A stretch of DNA of 64,000 nt from Amoebophrya sp. A120 (taxonomy: Eukaryota > Sar > Dinophyceae > Syndiniales > Amoebophryaceae): NCBI GenBank assembly GCA_905178155.1, contig CAJINV010000007.1, positions 1,705,341-1,769,340 of the forward strand, given 5' to 3'. Below are positions 32,362 to 43,352 of the stretch, in pieces. Position 1 is the stretch's first letter, and each line of letters begins with the position of its first letter. Both the position numbers and the translations under genes were made by a program. The notes under the pieces are model-generated. The model made no database searches and had not been told where the DNA came from. It saw nothing but the letters and a program-made list of their open reading frames with translations.

Positions 32362-35331
32362 ATGGCTTGCGGTTGCTTTGGCGGTAAATCCGATCTTGTT
32401 AAAATGGCTGAATTGCAGGGGTTCCTGAAGTCCGTCTCGCTCTTCCGGCATTTGCCGGACAGCGAGCACAGCACGATTGCGCGCGAGATGCACCGGGTCA
32501 AGTACAAGAAGGGCGACATCATTTTCAAGCAGGGTGACCAGGGCGACGCGTTTTACATCGTGGCGCAGGGTGCGGCGAGCGTCCTCGTCCGCCCGTCCGC
32601 GTTCATCAAGGTGAACGACTACGTCACGCTCGCGACGGAGCTGATCTTCTCCGGCAAGACCGTGCCGCCGGGCACTGTCGCCCGGGTCGACAAGTATGAC
32701 GCCAACCGGGACTACCCCTACACCATCCGGCTGCAGGGGCAGAAGTGGGATGGCCAGCGCGGACGCGTCATGCCGGACGAGATCGAGCTGCACCAGGGAA
32801 ACCCGGAGCCGGTCCACGTCGCGACGCTGAAAGCGGGTACTATTTTTTGGATACTTGCTCATGCTCATTTTTCTACTAGTACTGACTGTAGTGCGACCGA
32901 AGTATAAAGTTGTTATTGTATCTGCAAAATCTGACGTGGCAAAGTGGCCTCCAGACGCAACAAGTAGAACATTCATTATCGACTCGTCAGATGGCCTTGT
33001 ACCATACGGCGCATAGTTGTACTACAATTTTTCCAATACCAAATGAAATTACCCTTTGGAGGACGAACCCCCACATCACTATCAACACCAGGTGATTATT
33101 TCGGCGAGCAGTCTCTCCTGAAGGGCAAACCGCGCAATGCGACGATCAAGGCAGCGGAGGACTTGGAATGCGCCGTGATCGACTCCCGGGTGTTCTCCAA
33201 GCTCGACCTCGGCTCGAAACTCCAGTTCGCCAAGCGAAAGGCCCTGCAGGCGCACGACGGGGAGAAGAAGTCGGGGGACACCACGAAGTCCGAGGAGGAG
33301 ATGAAGTTGGTCTTGAATGGTATCCTCGCCAACACGAAATTGACGGAAATCGTCTCGCTCGACGAGCAGCACCTGGACGCCATGGTCGCCGCCGCCTACC
33401 GGCAGAAGTTTGAACCAGGTAGAGTTTGATGTGGATGCGTTTTAATATTGCGGTTTCATCTTCATGCATATGGAATTTAAGTTAACCGAGGCGTGTAGTC
33501 GTTATCGTTAACGTTTTTTTCCCTATTAAGCACCGCGAGCACTAGTACCGTCGGTGAATGAGAAGAATCCTGGGCGGATCTTTACAAAATCCTAAACCCT
33601 TCCTATCTTCCCCTACTCCATCCAGGTGACGTCGTGATCAAGCAGGGAGACATTCAGGCCGAGGAATTCTACGTGATTGCCTCCGGTAAGTTCGATGTTT
33701 CCGTGGCGGACCAGCACACCACCGACCACAAGATCCACGCCGCGGAGAACGTCGCCACCTTGTCCTCCGGCCAGTCGTTTGGCGAGCTCGCCCTGCTGTA
33801 CCAGGCCCCGCGCGCCGCCACGATCACCTGCAAGACCGCGGGGACCTTGTTCGCGATTGACCGGTTCACCTTCAAAGACACGCTGCGCAAGGCGAACGAG
33901 AACCGCCACCTCGGGTACGTGAAAATTCTCGATTCCATCCACCTGTTCGACTGCCTGCTCGCGGACGAGAAGGAGGCCATGGCCTCCTGCCTGGTCGAAA
34001 CCCACTACATCATGGGCGAGACCATCATCAAGGAGGGGGAGGAGGGGGACGCGTTTTACATCCTGAAGCAGGGGCAGATTGCGTTCACGAAGAAGGACGA
34101 GAAAGGCCAGGAGAAGGTGGTGTCCCACATGGACAGCACGAAGCCGGGCAAGGGCTGCTACTTCGGCGAGCGGTCCCTTCTGAAGGCGGAAAAACGCGCC
34201 GCCACGGTGCGGGTCACGTCCCAGGAAGCCGTGGCGCTTGCGCTGTCGAAAGAGCGGTTTGAGGATATGGTCGGCCCGCTGGCGGACCTGATCAAGGCGC
34301 AGGAGGCGGGGCAGCAGCGCACGGCGAAGGTCGCGGCCGCGGGCGCGGCCTCCCCGGGGCAGCAGCGCGACATGAAGACGATCAAGCAGTCCGACCTGAA
34401 GCGGTTGGCGCTGCTCGGCTGCGGGGGGTTCGGGGCGGTGACCCTGGAGCAGCACAAGACCACCGGGGACACCTACGCGCTGAAGCGGCTTTCGAAAGGC
34501 CACATTGTCAAGACGAAGATGCAAGCCGGGACCATGCGCGAAAAGAACATCCTGGCCATGTGCGATTCCGCGTTCGTGATCCGTCTGTTCGCCACCTTCA
34601 AGGACGACCAGTACCTGTTTTTCGTCCTGGAACCGGCCCTCGGCGGGGAGCTGTACGCGACCTACCATAAATACCGTTTTCACGGGGACGTGAAGAAAGC
34701 GAAATTTTACGCCGCGACGGTCGTGTTTTGCTTCGAGCACCTGCACGAGCGCAACATTCTGTACCGGGATCTGAAGCCGGAAAACCTGCTGTTGGACGGC
34801 CGGGGGATGTGCAAGATCACGGACATGGGGCTGGCCAAGGTGGTCACCGGAAAAACCTTCACCACCTGCGGAACCCCGGATTACTTCGCGCCCGAAGTGG
34901 TGCAGCAGGCGGGCATGGGACGCGGCGTCGACTGGTGGACCCTCGGCATTTTGATCCACGAACTCATGTCCGGCCACGCGCCGTTTGAAGCAAACGACCC
35001 GATGGAGACCTACCAGAAAATCGTCCGCGGCGTGTCCCGGGTCCGCTTCGTGTACCGTGACGCGGACGCGGTGGACCTGGTCAAGAACATGCTGAAGCAC
35101 CAGCCGGCCGAGCGACTCCCGATGCGGGTGGGGGGCACGAAAAACGTCAAGCAGCACCCCTGGTTCTCCGACTTTGACTGGGATGCCTGCTACACCCAGA
35201 AAATGACGGCACCCTACAAGCCCATCGTGAAATCCCCCACAGACGCCTCCAACTTCCGCGCCAGCGAGTCAGATTTGCCACCAAGTATCAACTATGTGGA
35301 CGACGGAACGGGCTGGGACGCCGATTTCTAA
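32362..35331 (+). CDS. cGMP-dependent protein kinase, PKG-3
   Basis: An 835-residue PKG in three exons (32362-32836, 33092-33418, 33626-35331) with GT-AG introns. The N-terminus MACGCFGG has two Cys residues that could be acylated. cNBD1 is split by the SH3-like module ([20 protein letters not shown]). All three phosphate-binding cassettes are intact: [32 protein letters not shown] and [16 protein letters not shown]. The kinase domain begins at about residue 525 ([14 protein letters not shown]), with RDLKPEN, DMG in place of DFG (about 666), [12 protein letters not shown], and a C-terminal GWDADF. It is a tandem paralogue of PKG-4, and both of its introns occur at the same codon and phase there. 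It has no introners and so gives the empty-site sequence for all five PKG-4 insertions. Confidence 0.96.
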
Positions 35332-36638
35332 CGATCTACTAAGATCATTTTGGGTCATTTGATTGATTTATTCATAGGGCTGTTTTACTTATTTCATTTC
35401 CTAGAAGAACTCTACGTCTACAATAATTACCAAGATGTGTTTTATTTCGTTTTCGTTTATATGACTTTTCAACTTCGTAATTTTAGGATTTATTTCATTA
35501 CATAACGCGCACAGATTTTCTTTTTTTTCACGAGAGTTTTTTGTTCGGATCTGTTACTGTTTCGATAAAGCACCACTACTCGTCGCAACATCAATTTTCT
35601 ACCACAGATAAAGGCTAGTTTCTGACTTTTCACAACATACACAATTAAGACACGACGAGGCCGATGGAGACCTTTCGAGACGCGATGGAAATACCTTCTG
35701 CGCCTTCGGTCACAGTAGAATTTTGTCAGGAAGTCGTTGGCTCCAAGAGCAAGCGTCTTTTATTTAGCACGACCCACCATCATTTCGCCCCCTCCAACTA
35801 AATTTACTACACGCAGCTGATGTTGTATAAAAAACTAGTTCTTCGGTCGGATTGGATTTTTACCTGTAGCCCAGGGTCTCTCTGAAAGCCTGGCAATCAG
35901 CGGCATGCTCAACATTCAATGCAAAACGATGGGCTGTTTTTGCAGCTTTGAGGACAACTGACTCCCCTGGCACGCAAGTTAGAGCAGATTGCAGTTTTCC
36001 GATTGTCAACCGAATCTACTTCTTTTTCACATGAGCAAAAAGACAGCTCAGCGCGGGGCCGCCGCGGTTTGCGATAGTGCCTGTGTCCTGGTGCCGAGCA
36101 CAAGTGTGCGTCGTTGTTCATGTCTCAAGTGTGTGCTTGGCATTTTTTTTTTTGCTTTAGGGTCGCTTCATTTTTGGCTTGAGGAACCAAGAGAGATGAG
36201 ACGGGCTCTTGACCAAGGAGCACTTTTTTGCACTCATATCGTGCTGATAGTAGATCGCGCGTCTCTTTCTTCATCTTCCCATATTCGGTTCTTTTTTCGT
36301 GACAAGTCGCATCAGAGTCAGTTCGGTGGATCAGCTGTCTTTTCGGTCGACTGATCGTCATTTTTCTTTTTTTTTTATTTTTTCTGCGTTCACATAAAGA
36401 AAGCGTATCTTCGACACTTTATTTCCAAAACACATCAGCAACAGCATCAACAGCACGTTAGCTGCACCTTTAGAAGATTTAGTTGCTACGGTGCTGCTGC
36501 TAACTTGGCGCCGAAACCGTCGGAAATTGTCATTGTGTAAAAAAATTGGAGTCCTTGCTTTCCTTCTTGAATGATCCACATCACAACTTGAACCTCAAGA
36601 TACCTAGAAGAAGTAGTAAAAAGTTTATTTATCACAAA
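35332..36638. other. intergenic between PKG-3 and PKG-4
   Basis: AT-rich, no recognisable gene. Probably the 3' untranslated region of PKG-3 and the 5' region of PKG-4. Confidence 0.5.
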
Positions 36639-39600
36639 ATGGCTGGCATGATTGAGTTCTTGGAGCGCGTGCCGATCTTTCGCACGCTGCAGAAGGATGA
36701 TCTTTCTGTCATCGCGCAGGGTATGAAGCGGGTCAGCTTCAAAAAGGGGGAGACGGTTTTCGCGCAGGGAGATACGGGGGATGCCTTCTACATCGTGGCT
36801 GTTGGACAGGCAAACGTCTGCTCGAGGCCCAGTAGCTTTATCAAGGTACAACTATCAAGATCCTGTGTTTAGAGATTTTGATTTTTGTCCTGTGTCAAAA
36901 TGCTGAGCCAGAAGCGTAACAAGAGTATGAGTAAAACGGACATGATAAAATAAAATAAACAAGAACTCTTCACATCCTTGCGACAATACTTGTGTCAAGT
37001 AGTGCGTGTACCTAGTGTACTACTGGTTGACAACCAGTAGTACACCATGTACACGCACATCCTGTGCGACTAGTCGTCCTACATGACAAGAACTCACCTG
37101 AACAATAAGAAAAAATCTCGCTTAGGTTGGTGACTTCGTGGAGCTCCTCACGGACTTGACTTTTGCCGGAAAAATCGTGCCGAAGGGCACAACGGCACGG
37201 GTGGACAAGTACGACGCCAGCCGGGATTACCCATACACCGTTAGGGTTCAAGACCCGAAGTTCGGGGGGCAGAGAGGCCGCGTTTTGCCGGACGAAATCG
37301 ATTTGAAGGAGGGAAAACCCGAATCCGTCCACGTGGCAAACTTGAAGCCAGGTCGGTAGTTAGAAGTCACGTGGAGTAGTTCTAGAGCTTGATGAGCTTC
37401 GCTTTTGTAGTCTAGTAAGGAAAATTCATTGTCTGCATGAGCATGGACATGGAAACAGTAGCAGGAGCAGCTGTAAGTTTGCATAACAGACAAACCACGA
37501 GCACGACCTCCACCTCGTATCAACATGTATTAAACCTCAACAGGCGACTACTTCGGAGAGCAATCTCTGCTGAAGGGTAAGCCAAGAAACGCCACAATAA
37601 AGGCAGGGGAGGATTTGGAGTGCGGCATGATCGACGCCGATTTGTTTAAGCAGCTGGAGCTCGGTTCGAAAATCTCTTTCGCAAAGAGAAAAGCGATCCA
37701 GACCTTTGACAGCGAGAAGAAGGAGCCCGGTGGTGATACCAGCAAGAGCGAGGCGGAAATGAAGCTGATTCTGGTAATGAATAAGTTGATGTTACGACGA
37801 ATTTTGTTTGAAATATAATGCTGTGTTTCGTGGTCATTTATCATTTGTCTCTTTGAATTTCGGTAGTACGTACTAGAGCAGCAAGCGAAAAATTGAAAAA
37901 CGCAAAATGAAAATATTATACAGGAAGCGATTCAGAACAACAAGAAACTGACGGAGATTATTGACTTCGAGGAGCAGCACCTGAACGCCATGGTCGCTGC
38001 GGCTTGGAAAAAACAGTGCTCACCAGGTATGTGCAAGTATTAGTATATGAAAATGAAAATGGCAATGGCTATGGGAAAGAGAAGTTGTAGTTGATTTTTG
38101 CGACTACAACAATAATAATCAAGCAAGGTGTAGTACCTGCACGCGGAAGATCTGGATCACGAACTCAGATCTGTTTCGCTACGGGCAAATTTCATGATCC
38201 CATAATTTGTTCAGGTGACGTGATCATCTCCCAGGGCGATATTCAGGCGGAGGAGTTTTACGTGGTGAACGGGGGCGAATTTGAAGTGAGTGTCCAAGGG
38301 GCCGGTGGCGATTCCGTCGATAGCAAAGCGGTCGCGGCCAAGACCGTGGGGACCCTGCAGGCGGGGGCAAGTTTCGGCGAACTGGCTCTGCTGTACCAAG
38401 CTCCGAGAGCAGCCACGGTCACCTGCAAGAGACAGGGGGCAGTACAAATGACATAGGAATTTTTTTTTGGTTTGGATTTCGGTTTCGTGTGTGAGCTTGA
38501 GCTGCGGGCTGCAATTATGCAGGATCAACACGATCATGAAGCATTTCTCAAACAATTTGCTTCATTGAAAATCCAGCTATATGCTGTGCTGTCCCTTTTA
38601 CGATCTTCAGACGACAATATGCAACGACATTTCCAAATCGTGCAGCTCTTCGTTATCGACCGCTACACGTTTAAAGAAGCTCTGCGTCGCGCCAACGTGG
38701 ACCGAACCAAGGGCTATCTGAAGATCATCGACAGCATCCGGCTCTTCGACTGCATGCTTGCGGACGAAAAGGAAGCGGTTGCAAACGCGCTTGTGGAAAC
38801 CAGCTTTATCTATCCTCGATGCAAAATAATGAATATCGCACTTCATCTTGCTCTGGGCATACAAGTTCATTGCAGTTGCAGTGAGATCTTCTGCATGACA
38901 GACCGAGACCTCTCAACTTACCTGCTCAAACATGATGAGGGATTCGTCATGTGAACCCATTTTCTGCATAGTTTACTTGAGTAATATGCTATGTAGTGAC
39001 GAGGTCACCGAACGGTTCTAAGCACCAAAAAAAATGCAGTTCCGACTACTAAGCCCTAGTGCGAAATGAATATTTTTCTCACGCATCTCGTCCTCGGTGA
39101 GACGATTATCAAGGAGGGCGATGTCGGGAACGCGTTCTACATCCTGTATCAAATGTAAAAATAAATGTCTGGTTGTGGAAGAAGCCGAACTTGTGATGCT
39201 GCATTTGGATTCCAAAAAAATCTGTATTGCATGACCAGCAAAGTAAGGGAATGCAATTTTGGCTACGCGGAGAGGGCATTTGTCATGCGGAATAGGCATC
39301 GCGAAGCCCTCAAAAAGTCTGTGACGCTAGGGCATGCATCACAGACATCATGTCCCATGCAAAACGTGCGTGACAAGTATCCAAATCTTCCAGACCCAGA
39401 CATTTTTACAGTTGATATCCTGAAAAAGGGGACGATTGCGTTCACAAAACGGGACCCGAACGACGGCGAGGACAAGGTGATCTCCTACATGGACGCGTCA
39501 AAACCAGAAAAGGTATATAAACTTGTCATGCTGACGCCTACGTAGGTAGAGGTACGTACCCCACGGCCACGGCCAGCACAAGGTAAAAACGGTTGTAGGT

Positions 39601-41841
39601 GAGGGAATTTGTAGTGCATCTTTCACGACTTCCTCGACAAAGAAGTAGATGTTGAACCATACCGAAAGCCAAGAAACCGCAAAACTACAACCACCCAGGG
39701 CTGCTTCTTCGGCGAGCGGTCTCTGCTGAAGCAGGAAACTCGTGCCGCCACCGCAAGAGTGACTTCCTCCGAGGCGGTTGCGCTGGCACTTTCCAAGGAG
39801 CGGTTTGAAGAGATGCTCGGGTCGCTGTCTGATATGATCAAAGAGAAGGAATCCACCACCTCGCGCCGATCGAAGGTGGTGAAGGAGCACAAACCCAGGG
39901 ACATGCACACGATCAAGCACGAGGATTTGAAGACCATCGCGCTGCTTATCAGATGCAAGATTACAAAATAACGATCTTCTTCACCGCCCAACTCAGTTTG
40001 TACTTTTTATGCACAGGAGTAGACCTGAAAAAGAAAAAATTATTGAAACAAAATTAGCCTGTATTGAGTTGTGCATTTTTACGAACTGAGGTCGAGGGTG
40101 GTGAACAAGTAGAACATTTGCTACCGCTCCATAGTGGTCGGCTGTGGTGGTTTCGGCGCGGTCACGTTGGAACAGGACAAAAACACGAACAAGACGTACG
40201 CCCTGAAGAGGTTGAGCAAGGGCTTTATCGTGAAAACGAAGATGCAGCTGGGCACCATGCGGGAGAAGCACATCCTGGCGCTGTGCGATTCGGATTTCGT
40301 GATCAAGCTTTTCGCCACGTTCAAGGACGCACAGTACCTCTACTTCGTCCTGGAACCAGCGTTGGGCGGGGAGCTGTACGCAACCTACCACAAATTCCGC
40401 TTCCACGGAGACGTGAAAAAGGCGAAATACTACTCCGCAACCGTCGTATTCTGCTTTGAGCACCTGCACTCCATGAACATTCTGTACCGCGATTTGAAAC
40501 CGGAAAACTTGCTATTGGACGACAAGGGAAACTGTAAAATGACCGATATGGGGCTGGCGAAGGTATTTTTTGTTTAGGATACTAGCAGGGCCGTTGTTTC
40601 ACTGTTTTTGTGTAATGTCTCCTGTATTTTTTCCTGCATGAGGAGGAGGAGGACAATAAATGAATAAACCGGGGGCTCAGGCTCTATAATTTCGAAGCCA
40701 GTCATCTCGCTCTCGTGCTGTGCTGCAAAAAAGTAGAAATGATTGAATCTCCAGGTCGTGACCGGTAAAACGTACACCACGTGCGGCACCCCCGACTACT
40801 TTGCCCCGGAAGTGATCCAGCAGACCGGTATGGGCCGGGGCGTCGATATCCTGAGTAAAAACGTCCCCACACCAGAGTCAGGATGGGGATTTTGCAACAC
40901 AAGCCGAGGAGTTTTGGGAGTCACGCATGACAAATTGCAGGCTGTATTGTAATGCAGTTTAGCAAGGGAAGTCGCATTGCAAATACATCTGCTTATGCTG
41001 TTTACAGCATTACAAGTTCCAAAACGCGATCGGGAATGCCTATCATGGAGATGCGCATTACAAGTCTTCCAGTCTTTGCAAATCTGCATTACAACTCTGG
41101 TGTGGGTACGTTTTTACTCAGGATAGTCGACTGGTGGACGTTAGGCGTCCTCACGCACGAGTTGCTCTGCGGCCACGCATATCAAATGCAAAAACATCGT
41201 ACTAGTATAGATTGCATTACAAATTAGCCCAGCATTACAAATTGAATTTGTAATGCTGATTTACCTTGAGAAAGAGATTTGTAATGCATATATGCAATTG
41301 CTACGAGTGCGATACTTTTGCAAAGCATAGCGCACCGTTCGAGGCCAACGACCCGATGGAAACCTACCAAAAGATCGTGCGCGGCGTGAACCGGGTCAGG
41401 TTCAGCTACAAGGACAGCGACGCGATTGACCTCGTGAAGAACATGCTGAAACACCAGGCCAGTGAGCGCCTGCCCATGCGGGTCGGCGGCACGAAGAACA
41501 TCAAGGGGCATGTCTGGTACTTGTACAGAATAATGGGGCGTAGATATCCTGTAGTTGATTGAAAAGTGGTTTTCATATTTGTTTTTTGAATTTGCCTACT
41601 TGCGACATTTTGCATACAGCATAATTTGATTTTAATTGCGATAGATATGAAACAAAACCAAAATAAACAAAGGTTCCGTGACTTCGACTGGGATGCGCTG
41701 TTTAGCCGAAATATGGTTCCGCCCTTCAAGCCAACTGTGAAGTCCACCACGGACACCAGTAACTTCCGGGCGAACGAATCCGAAATGCCGCCGAATGTGC
41801 CCTACAAGGACGACGGGAGTGGCTGGGATGCGGACTTCTAA
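36639..41841 (+). CDS. cGMP-dependent protein kinase, PKG-4, with 13 introns including 5 introners
   Basis: An 821-residue PKG closely similar to PKG-3. Exons: 36639-36845, 37126-37351, 37544-37773, 37924-38026, 38215-38441, 38646-38810, 39093-39146, 39423-39512, 39699-39946, 40139-40562, 40755-40846, 41131-41179, 41335-41516 and 41673-41841, together 2466 nt. Eight introns are GT-AG; five are introners. Three intact cNBDs ([48 protein letters not shown]) are followed by a kinase with GCGGFG (about 516), RDLKPEN, DMG and GTPDYFAPE, ending GWDADF. Read without splicing it looks like a broken pseudogene, but after removing the introners the protein aligns with PKG-3 without a gap at those sites, so I regard it as functional. 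It starts at MAGMIEF, without the Cys-rich N-terminus of PKG-3. Confidence 0.93.
37002..37058. repeat. near-perfect palindrome in PKG-4 intron 1
   Basis: Two 28-nt arms (37002-37029 and 37031-37058) are inverted copies with two mismatches and a single A between them. It lies in the GT-AG intron 36846-37125. It could form a long hairpin in RNA or a cruciform in DNA. Confidence 0.93.
38811..39092 (-). mobile_element. degenerate introner, family B, reverse orientation
   Basis: The intron between SFI and LGETII starts TATCCTCGATGCAAAATAAT and has a weak inverted copy near its right end (GTGCGAAATGAATATTTTTC). The family B motif CTAGTGCGA lies on the right, which implies reverse orientation. There is no clear TSD. 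PKG-3 is continuous here (HYIMGETII), so an intron must be present. Confidence 0.6.
39147..39417 (+). mobile_element. introner, family C, in cNBD3 of PKG-4
   Basis: This 271-bp element has left end TATCAAATGTAAAAATAAAT and right end the inverse of TATCAACTGTAAAAATGTCT. The TSD is TCCTG (39142-39146 and 39418-39422), perfect. Excision joins NAFYIL to KKGTIAFTK, matching DAFYILKQGQIAFTK of PKG-3. Confidence 0.92.
39947..40133. mobile_element. degenerate introner in PKG-4 before the glycine-rich loop
   Basis: This 187-bp element has ends TATCAGATGC and CCATA. An internal inverted pair (CTTCTTCACCGCCCAACTCAG-like and its imperfect complement) survives. The flanks are CTGCT (39942-39946) and GTGGT (40134-40138), three of five matching. 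Keeping the left copy gives ALLGCGGFG, as in PKG-3. Confidence 0.65.
40847..41125 (+). mobile_element. introner, family A, forward, in the PKG-4 kinase domain
   Basis: This 279-bp element has perfect inverted ends (TATCCTGAGTAAAAACGT and ACTCAGGATA). The TSD is GTCGA (40842-40846 and 41126-41130). Excision joins GMGRGVD to WWTLGVL, as in PKG-3. Its interior is nearly the same as that of the element at 16146. Confidence 0.95.
41180..41329 (+). mobile_element. introner, family B, short form, in the PKG-4 kinase domain
   Basis: This 150-bp element has left end TATCAAATGCAAAAACATCG and right end GATACTTTTGCAAAGCATA. The flanks are ACGCA (41175-41179) and GCGCA (41330-41334). The left copy gives GHAPFEAN, the PKG-3 sequence; the right copy would give GRAPF. 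The interior has two GCATTACAAATT motifs facing two AATTTGTAATGC motifs. Confidence 0.93.
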
Positions 41842-43352
41842 GTCCCCTGGTGGCGTTTCCAGTAGAAACGATCAACTTTCGAGTAGCAGTAGGTGATAAT
41901 TTTTTACAAAAACTTTGTGTTTCAATTTTCGATCGCGTTTGTATAAACAGAAGGGCACCTTCTGCGGTTTGATTCATCCAAACTACGACCGGAATGTCAG
42001 CAAATGTGCAACAGAAAGCTAAGCTGTCTTGTGCCATTTTTATTTTCTAGATTCTCAACATGGATCAGCATAAGTAATGAACCAACAGGAAAAGCGATTA
42101 TCTTTAGAAAACAAGTCGGCAGAAGTGCATATTTTTATTTCCACACATCATGATCGTCTGCATCAACACGGGGGATAGATTGCCATTTCTGAGCAAGTCG
42201 CGTTTCGAACGATACAGAAATAAGTCCAACGGAGCACTATTAGACACATAACCTTTGGCGTTTCACTATCACTTCAGAAGATACCTCGAACACATAATGA
42301 TCTTTCTTACGTTACCAGTAATAGCAAGCAAGACAGTAGCTGTATCAAGAAATAATATTAATCAGTGGAAGATAGCTTTTGCAATACAGGTTTCGAGATG
42401 TTGACAAATATTGTGGTCTTTTCCCCCACGAGAGATGATGCAAAATCACGAAGAAGGCGAAGAAAATGGAACAGTACGCGATAACACCAAGGAATTAAAG
42501 CGAATAGAACGCTCAACGCAGAACGCCCTCCCTGGATATGAAGAGAGACGAACTACATAACTAAACTCAAAGATATTAAGTAGAACTACATATGGATACC
42601 ATGGAACCATTGTGGACATAGGAAGATATTACAGTCTAGTATCATGCTGGCCTTCCAGCAACATAGAAAATGATCAGGAGTCGTGATGGGAACGGCTAGA
42701 AATAAACTACCTATTAAGCGGAAAGGTTGGTTTTCCAAGCGCCTGCGCACAGCATCTTTCTGGGCCGATCCCGCGGAACGCGTTGTCAGTGAGATGCTGA
42801 TGTTCATTTGAGCACAGGTGAAGCGATGACGATACGGAAAATTCGAGCAAGATGAAAGATTTATTTTGCAGCTGCGTAAGTACAACATCAGGGCCATCAA
42901 CAGCCGTGGACTTAGAACCACAAGGTACTGAAAGTGATCGAGATCCAATGGCAATGGAGAGGCAGCGTGAATGGTTCTCCTTCTAGTTCTAACTGACTAT
43001 TCTTAAATCGGCATCCATTACTAGGCTCATTTTCCAAGAATTTTGGTGCACAGCGAAAGCAAATGTTGTATTTGAACGAATTTGTGTCCTCTTGTTGACA
43101 CCAAAAGAGGCGGCCAGAGCAAGCTTTAACGTTTTCTGTTTCGTCTGTCCCCTATAAGCACACTATCAAACATGTAAGCAAAACGAAAACGCCAAAGATT
43201 GAGATTCTTTGAAGCGCCAATATATTCGAGCTCTGTTGATACTGATTTCACATTGATATTTCTATGTGCATCAACATTTTTTACCGTTGTTGCGTAGTAG
43301 ACGACAAGCATTTTTCGTGGTATTGTACTACTCTATCTGCGAAAAAAGTACC
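41842..43352. other. intergenic, no gene seen
   Basis: No recognisable coding exon on either strand. Confidence 0.5.

Noticed and set aside
33613-35157. 514-codon minus-strand open frame
   Set aside because: It lies opposite the PKG-3 exon and results from that exon's codon composition; the + strand shows all kinase motifs.
36160-36190. TTTTTGGCTTGAGG resembling the dinoflagellate spliced-leader sequence
   Set aside because: The match is partial and no donor or small-RNA structure follows it.
41180-41329. CRISPR-like alternation of short repeats inside an introner
   Set aside because: Repeats are inverted pairs within a 150-bp element with TIRs and a TSD, not regularly spaced direct repeats.
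36639-41841. PKG-4 as a pseudogene with many frame breaks
   Set aside because: Every break coincides with a GT-AG intron or an introner; the spliced length is a multiple of three and aligns with PKG-3.
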